Translations under genes and position numbers: made by a program
Source: Ricinus communis
Taxonomy: Eukaryota > Streptophyta > Magnoliopsida > Malpighiales > Euphorbiaceae
DNA length: 64,000 nucleotides
Reading direction: 5' to 3'
Assembly (NCBI RefSeq): GCF_019578655.1
Contig: NC_063261.1
Coordinates: 13,444,216-13,508,215 of the forward strand
The notes under the pieces: model-generated
Told to the model about the DNA's origin: nothing
The model's database searches: none
What the model saw: only the letters and a program-made list of their open reading frames with translations
Shown here: one piece after another, positions 58,379-64,000 of the stretch
Layout: the number at the start of each line of letters is the position of its first letter
How positions within the stretch are numbered: the first letter of the stretch is position 1

Positions 58379-61341
58379 TGTCACGACCCCACCCGTGGGC
58401 CCGTGACCGGCACTAGGGAATGGGTAGGCTTAAGGCCACCGAAACCCGTAGTAAGCCTGACACTCACTGACTTAAACAAATCTCATCTCAAATTAATATT
58501 ATTAAAACCACAAATTATCTTAATAGCTACATTCTACATAAATACTTCGGTCTGCCAGAAAAACTAGGCGAGACCGGAAATTACAGAAAATTTACAACTG
58601 ATACATTTACTATTACTACTGCGGAGAATCTAAGATTTACCAATTTACATACCAAATCAAATACATCACCCGATGATGAATGAGTCAGGTTACTGAATAA
58701 GAGTCGCAGGAGAACTAACAGTCACGAATCAAAATACCTCGAGAGTGAGTTAAAATCAAATAATCTAGGGACTATTGCTTCTTCTCATAAAACATAGATT
58801 ATTCAAATCAGTATATCAAACCATACTATAATCATACCCTACTATTTCCTTCACATAAAATATTAATCATTCGAATCAAAATATCAACCATGCACGTAAA
58901 TACAATCCATATTATAATCATACCATAATAAATAAATAAATGAATAAATAAAAATATATTTTTACTTTTACGGGACGAGTGGCTCGGTAGAACCCTAAAC
59001 CCCAAAATCTAGTAGCCATTCGGCTCTCTTAATCCAATAAGATCGGGCGCCCCCGAGAGCAATGCTCGACCAGGGACCTTACCTCCACCGGGTCACTTAA
59101 ATATCCAAATAAGAAATCTAGTAGCCATTCGGCTCTCTTAATCCAATAAGATCGGGCGCCCGAGAGCAATGCTCGACCAGGGACCTTACCTCCGTGAATT
59201 TACACAAATCAGCCCAGAGAGCCATGCTCGACCGTGGCAAACCCATAAATATCTTATTACATGTCCATGATCATTACCGGCAAGACGCTAGTCCCGATGT
59301 AACCCATCAAAGTGGCATGTTCTACAAGCCACATTTCCCAAATCGCAATCATCACATATAATAAATATCATTATCCGATGAACTCAACCAACACATATCG
59401 GAAATAAAGATTAAAGATTTAAGGTAAAACAACGTGCAATTTGTGAGGGAAAAAATAATAACGCTTATCTTATTATAACATACTAATAATAATATTTATA
59501 TTATTTCAAATATTAATAATCAAGTGAAATCATTTATCTTGCGATACTAATAATCATATTAAGCACAAATTCTAAATAGCATATTAAAATTATACTAGCA
59601 ATAGCGCGAAAGATTAAATGACTTTAACTCGCTGTGGATTGGGCGACCTCCTAGCTCGCTTTCCGATGCCTCGGTTGGAGCGAGCCAATGCATGATCATC
59701 TAATCACGGAAAATAATTTATCAATACCGAGACAATCCATCATTAATCCTAGGTCTAGACTCCAGATCGACTGCCTAAGAATCTCGACCGGAGAATTCTA
59801 CCGAAAATCCCGGCAGAACCTCCCCTACAACACGAACATTACCCCCCGTGAAAACGGGTCCAGGACCTGCCAGAAGAACACTTCAAATACTTAACGATTC
59901 AAACAATAGGAGTCGGGTCCCCAAATTTCACTATTTCCCGACTCCGCCACACAGCACAAAATACAAGGCGTAAGTCGACAGACAATTATTTTGACTCACA
60001 AAAATCATCAAATACTCAATATAATCCAATAGACACAATTAAACCAAGAATTTCTAAAATTAACGGCCAAAGAAAATTACCGAGACGCCCTCGGCCACGG
60101 AGTCCGATCGACGATCCGAACACACCATCGAACTCACAACGACGCTACCGATGACGATCCCTCGCCCGATTTTTCGATCCGACACCCGATCATCCCGGAG
60201 AGATTTGCGGACGATCTCGACCGTCAATTTGCAAACGAAGTCCGATCGCCACGAAACCAGTGCCATCGCGAAGCTTGAGTTGAGGAGAGTCGGGATACGC
60301 CCTCCGATCGTCCATCCTCCGGCCGGATCTCACCGGAAAAACCCAAAAACGCCGGGCTGCCACCATTTTCTCTCTCCACCGGATCTTCCGCTTTCGGCCA
60401 CCACCGCCGACACCGCCGCCAAAACAAAGCCGAGGCCGGAGGAGTCGATCGGCACCAAGATCACCGACCACCGACGGAACGCTGCAGACGGCAAGGAAGC
60501 TTCGGCCATCTTCCTCCTCGCTCGCCGCTGCCGCCCGAGCTCACGGCCACCTACCAGACAGACGGCCCCGACGCTAGCCTCCTTCCCTCCGCGCTCTCTC
60601 TCTCCCCCGACATCTCTCTTCCTCCCTTCTTCTTCCCCGATTTCTTTCCCTTCAATATCGACATTTGACCCCTGAACTTTTTCTTATTGCAATTTGGTCC
60701 CTCAACTTTCTTAATTACTTACAATTTCATCCTGCAGAATTCCAATTTGACCCCCAAACTTTCCTCTAGCCTTTCAATTAAGCCCTTAACTATTTAATTT
60801 GGGCCAAATCCGAATTATTAAAAATACACAATTACAAAAATACCCCTGACCGACATATTTATTTACGAAAATACCAAACTCACAAATTTCCATTAAAACC
60901 CTCACAAAAATAAAATTATACTTTTAATCCTTATTCCAAAATAATCCTCCAATTAAATCCTATACACAATTAAATTAAATAATCAATTTCCAACTCAAAA
61001 TTTAATACTACTAATCAATTATAATACCAATTTTCTCAAAATTCTTTTATTAAAACATCCTTTATAATTTCTTCCAAAATTTTTCAATATATAATTTTAC
61101 CTATATAAATATGCATTTGGAAAAAAAAAATTTGAATAACCAAAATATAATCATTTCTCAAATAATTTACTTGAATAATTTCTTAAAATTTCAAACTAAT
61201 TGGGTATAGAAAATAACTCATTTATTTGATTAATATTAAATTTTTCATTAAATCATTTCAAATTAAACCCAATAATAATGAAGCTAAAATTAACTTAAAT
61301 AAAAACTCATTATTAAATATATAAAAATTCCGGGTGTTACA
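58379..61341 (-). mobile_element. solo LTR of the long-LTR family, nested in copia
   Basis: On the plus strand it starts TGTCACGACCCC and ends GGGTGTTACA, the exact reverse complement of the family termini, so it lies on the minus strand. At 2963 bp it is the longest family member here. The flanking 5-mers GCATA (58374-58378) and GCACA (61342-61346) differ at one position, consistent with an aged target duplication. It interrupts the copia element between protease and pre-integrase. The GC block is at 60060-60670, and the GAGAGCAATGCTCGACC modules at 59050-59240. Frames at 60060-60675 are non-coding LTR composition effects on both strands. Confidence 0.93.
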
Positions 61342-62692
61342 GCACACCAAGCATATTTTTTAAATACACAATAGAACTCAAAGGCAAACTTCCAATAGAG
61401 ATAATTGGAGCCTGATCTCCGTTTGGCATAACAACCGGTGGAAGGGAAATATTCACTCTACTGTTGACAAGTAAAGTCGGAGAAGAAGTAATATGATCAG
61501 TTGCACTGCTATCAATTATAAGTGCAGGTGTAGACAAACCTGGAGAAGTTTTGGTGATGTTTTCCTTAGAAGTATCTGATTGAGATGACCCATGTCCCTG
61601 CATAATAGACAGCATCTGTTGCAACTGTAAATCAGTTAGTCCATTCATAACAGACTGAACCTGCTGCATAATTGGAGCCTCTCTGACATTATTAACTGAA
61701 GATTGATTATTCCAATTGCGCTTGGCTGTTGTAGACTTGACATGCCCAGGGGGATAACCTTTTAACTTCCAACATGTTTCTTTTACATGATGATTTTTGT
61801 CATAATAAGAACAATGTAACAACTTGCGATTGAATGAATTAGGACTAGAAAAAGAACCTGATTTGTGTCGAGCGACAAAGGCCATTGGTTCATCTTTTTG
61901 AACAGCCATGGCTGAAGCTTCCATTGTCTCACAAGTAGTGCCCAAGTTACGTTGTTTTTCTTCTTGAATAATAGAAGAATAAGCCTGTACAACATCAAGT
62001 AAGGGATTCATTAAAAGGATCTGACCACGTATAGCACTGTAGGACTCATTCAATCCCATAAGAAATTGCATTAATTTGCGCCTTTTACTGCATGCTCCAC
62101 AAGTGCAAACAACATCATTATAGGAGCCTAATTCATCCCATAATTTTTTGAGTTCGGTGTAATAAGTCGCAATAGTCATTTGATCTTGAGATAGACATGC
62201 AATGTCTCTCTCAATCTGAAAAATCCGTGGTGCATTGCTTTGAGAAAAATGACTTCGAAGATCTTCCCAAACTTCATGGGCAGTGCTACAAAAAATAACG
62301 CTATCTGCAGTATCAAGAGTCAAAGAATTAAGAAGTCAGGACAGCACCATGTCGTTGCATTTCCTTCATGCTACATAATCTTCTGGTTTGGTTATAATAA
62401 CGCTATCTGCAATATCAGGAGTCAAAGAATTAAGAAGCCAGGACAGCACCATGTCGTTGCATTTCCTTCATGCTACATAATCTTCTGGTTTGGTTATGGC
62501 AGATGGTGCCTTAAGAGTTCCATCAACAAAATCCAATTTGGATTTTGCATTTAAAGAGATGACCATGGCTCTACACCATGTCGAATAGTTATCCCCATTA
62601 AGAGATTTTGAAACAAGAACCCTTCCAAGATGATCAAAATGGTGAAGAGAATAAAGACTATTGAAGTCTGATGAGTTTCCATCGCTAGTCAT
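61342..62692 (-). pseudogene. copia gag-protease, broken, with in-frame duplication (element 55225-62932)
   Basis: The ATG at 62692 starts a copia gag (LVSKSLNGDNYSTWCRAMVI, SLNAKSKLDFVDGT) that stops at a TGA at 62468. The remainder is open from 62323 to 61337 (HEVWEDLRSHFSQSNAPRIF, LGSYNDVVCTCGAC, LMQFLMGLNESYSAIRGQIL). The nucleocapsid knuckle reads CSYYDKNHHVKETC, where the second Cys of CX2C is Tyr, and the protease motif reads IIDSSATDH, where the Gly of D-S-G is Ser. A 102-bp tandem duplication (62295-62498) lies around the break. The protein ends at the solo LTR boundary. Confidence 0.88.
62295..62498 (-). repeat. 102-bp tandem duplication inside copia gag
   Basis: 62295-62396 and 62397-62498 are nearly identical (ATAACGCTATCTGCA against ATAACGCTATCTGCA with a few substitutions; both contain CACCATGTCGTTGCATTTCC). 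The period is 102 bp, or 34 codons, so frame is preserved. Both copies contain the same TGA (plus strand CTTCATGCTACATAAT). Confidence 0.95.
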
Positions 62693-62932
62693 GATGGTGA
62701 GAATTGAAAAATTTCAAGGCAAAAAGAATGTATCGTTACTGCTCTGGTACCATGAAAAGAAAAAGATTGAGAAAATTATATACCCTTATGTATTTCAATA
62801 TAACAGAGGTCCATATATATACAAGAATGACTTTGTATAAGTGGCTCATTTAATCCTCTGTAAATTAGCTATTCTAATAAAAATAATTACATTTATTCCA
62901 TAAATCTTGTACTACAATTGACTTTCCTAACA

Positions 62933-64000
62933 TTTCTATTATATTAGTTTGATCATGATCATGGATGTCTGATCAAATCCTAGAAAATATCCTGCTGATA
63001 TTGTTACTGGGATAAGTTGGTGGAAATGGAATGTGATATTATGTTTTTGATGAGGGTGTCCTGGGTCCAAAAACCTGCAGAGTGTCTGTCAGGTGTTTGC
63101 AAGAGAGACAGGCTTCAATTCAATGTTTCCTTGTCTTCTTTCCTTTGCTTGAATTTGATTTGGAGATGAAAATTGCATAACAACATTGTATTAGGCTTAG
63201 GGATCATTTCAATTGGTGGGTTTCTCTTTGGATTGGTGACTGAATATTGGAAAGCTTCTTCAGTAGTGCTGCTTCAAGTGAAAACTATACTTGCAGCCCG
63301 TTCACTTTCAGTATTAGTAATCACACTAACCTAACTGAACTCTCTACATTTATGTACCATTAACAGTCTTCACCTGCCTCTCTCTTTCTCTCTCCCTATT
63401 CCTGGTTCCTTTTCATCCTCATTATATTTGATGATGGCAATCACCTTTGGCTTATTCAAATTGAAAGCAACCAACCCACTACACTGTCGTTAATCAGAAG
63501 CTTCTTGGTATCTTCCCCCTGACAGCATCAAGCACAGTGCTGATTTTGTTGTAATGTCAATGGTATTGCTGAGGGTGGTTCTGAATGTATAATTGTAAAC
63601 AAGACGTGAGGGCGATGGTGATAATTAATGATACAGAATTGTCATTATTGTGCATTTTTGTTTGATACTAAAGAGTTGTATTATTAATTATCTCTGGCAA
63701 AATTGTGGACACTTTTTCTCTGCTCATCTGGTGATGTGAATAGTGCTCACTTTGTTAGACCATTATCATTGACCTTAGTAAATGGGTATACAGATTCTTT
63801 CCCATGGCCATGTGAAAATCAATTTCCAATTCTCCAAAAAACAGACAAATATTGGCATTTTTCTCAAATTTCATATTCCTCATCTTCTTTTATCTTACGT
63901 ATAGCACTTGAACTATCATACTGAGGTCAAAGATTGGCATATTAATATGAAATAACTTTTCTGCATGGGATTTTTTCGTTCTTTTTTTTTTTAAAGAATT
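62933..64000. other. intergenic sequence to the window end
   Basis: Mixed composition, less AT-rich than average. No convincing frame (63703-63924 has no recognised motif). It may include UTR or spacer of a gene beyond the window. Confidence 0.45.

Larger units (their letters stand above)
55225..62932 (-). mobile_element. degenerate full-length Ty1/copia element split by a solo LTR
   Basis: LTRs lie at 55225-55406 (3' LTR, 182 bp) and 62753-62932 (5' LTR, 180 bp). Read on the minus strand they start TGTTAGGAAAG and end in CA. The minus-strand primer site TGGTACCAGAGC (complement of 62741-62752) abuts the 5' LTR and differs by one base from the usual iMet site. The polypurine tract AACTTGAAGGGGAG (complement of 55407-55420) abuts the 3' LTR. 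Flanking 5-mers TCTCT and TTTCT differ at one position, as for an aged target duplication. Without the solo LTR at 58379-61341 the element is about 4.75 kb. LTR divergence is clearly higher than for the 33354 element. All domains are broken. Confidence 0.93.

Noticed and set aside
62240..62554. Plus-strand frame with an apparent repeat protein (IRSQRIKK...HHVVAFPSCYIIFWF).
   Set aside because: Antisense shadow of the 102-bp duplication in the copia gag.
54420..63150. Weak similarity between 54420-54545 and 63020-63150 (GAATGTGATATT, CTTTCCTTTGCTT).
   Set aside because: Only short patches match; could be chance or an ancient duplication, and I cannot align it convincingly by eye.

Overview
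This window is nuclear DNA from a flowering plant, almost certainly a eudicot. It is AT-rich, with spliced genes, Ty1/copia and long-LTR retrotransposons with tRNA-iMet primer sites, MITE-like elements and decayed copies of plastid genes. I could not fix the species from sequence alone. I see one clearly intact multi-exon gene, one intact single-exon gene of unknown function, and about ten dated or datable transposon insertions. No CRISPR, prokaryotic operon or novel enzymatic system is visible.

Region 1 (1-18.97 kb) is a rearranged mosaic of plastid-derived DNA (NUPT). It holds pieces of rps19, a ycf2/ycf15-area spacer, ycf1, rps3, rpl16 exon 1 plus intron, the psbA 3' end, ndhF (two pieces), trnT-GGU, ndhC and psaA, in an order and orientation no plastome has. 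They are separated by extremely AT-rich filler, part of which forms a large inverted repeat (about 13.3-13.9 kb against 17.6-18.3 kb). One family of long-LTR elements (LTRs 2.7-2.96 kb, TGTAACACCC...GTGACA) has invaded it three times: a complete coding-free element in rps19 (303-7407, target duplication CCTCG), a solo LTR in the rpl16 intron (9188-12020, TATGG) and a solo LTR in psaA (14303-17046, TAATT).

Region 2 (19-39 kb) is transposon-dominated. It contains a truncated, older LTR of the same family, a minus-strand non-autonomous LTR-element remnant, a degenerate minus-strand copia element (25421-30074), a hAT-like MITE (about 30380-31102), and a Mutator-like element with inverted ends (32663-38993) into which a young copia element has inserted (33354-38364, target duplication GTATG).

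Region 3 (39-44.6 kb) is the genic island. It has the seven-coding-exon gene for the FKBP42/TWISTED DWARF 1 immunophilin (39541-43330, +) and, tail-to-tail with it, a 120-aa putative plastid membrane protein (44074-44436, -). The TWD1 transcription start must lie just downstream of the Mutator-like element.

Region 4 (44.6-64 kb) holds relics: an F-box pseudogene, a 3' copia fragment, a broken Myb/SANT-like gene, a compound foldback-like element (51.6-53.3 kb), a small MITE, and a degenerate minus-strand copia element (55225-62932) split by a fifth member of the long-LTR family (58379-61341, minus). The nesting gives a relative history: plastid DNA and older copia elements first, the long-LTR family into both, and the 33-38 kb copia among the youngest.
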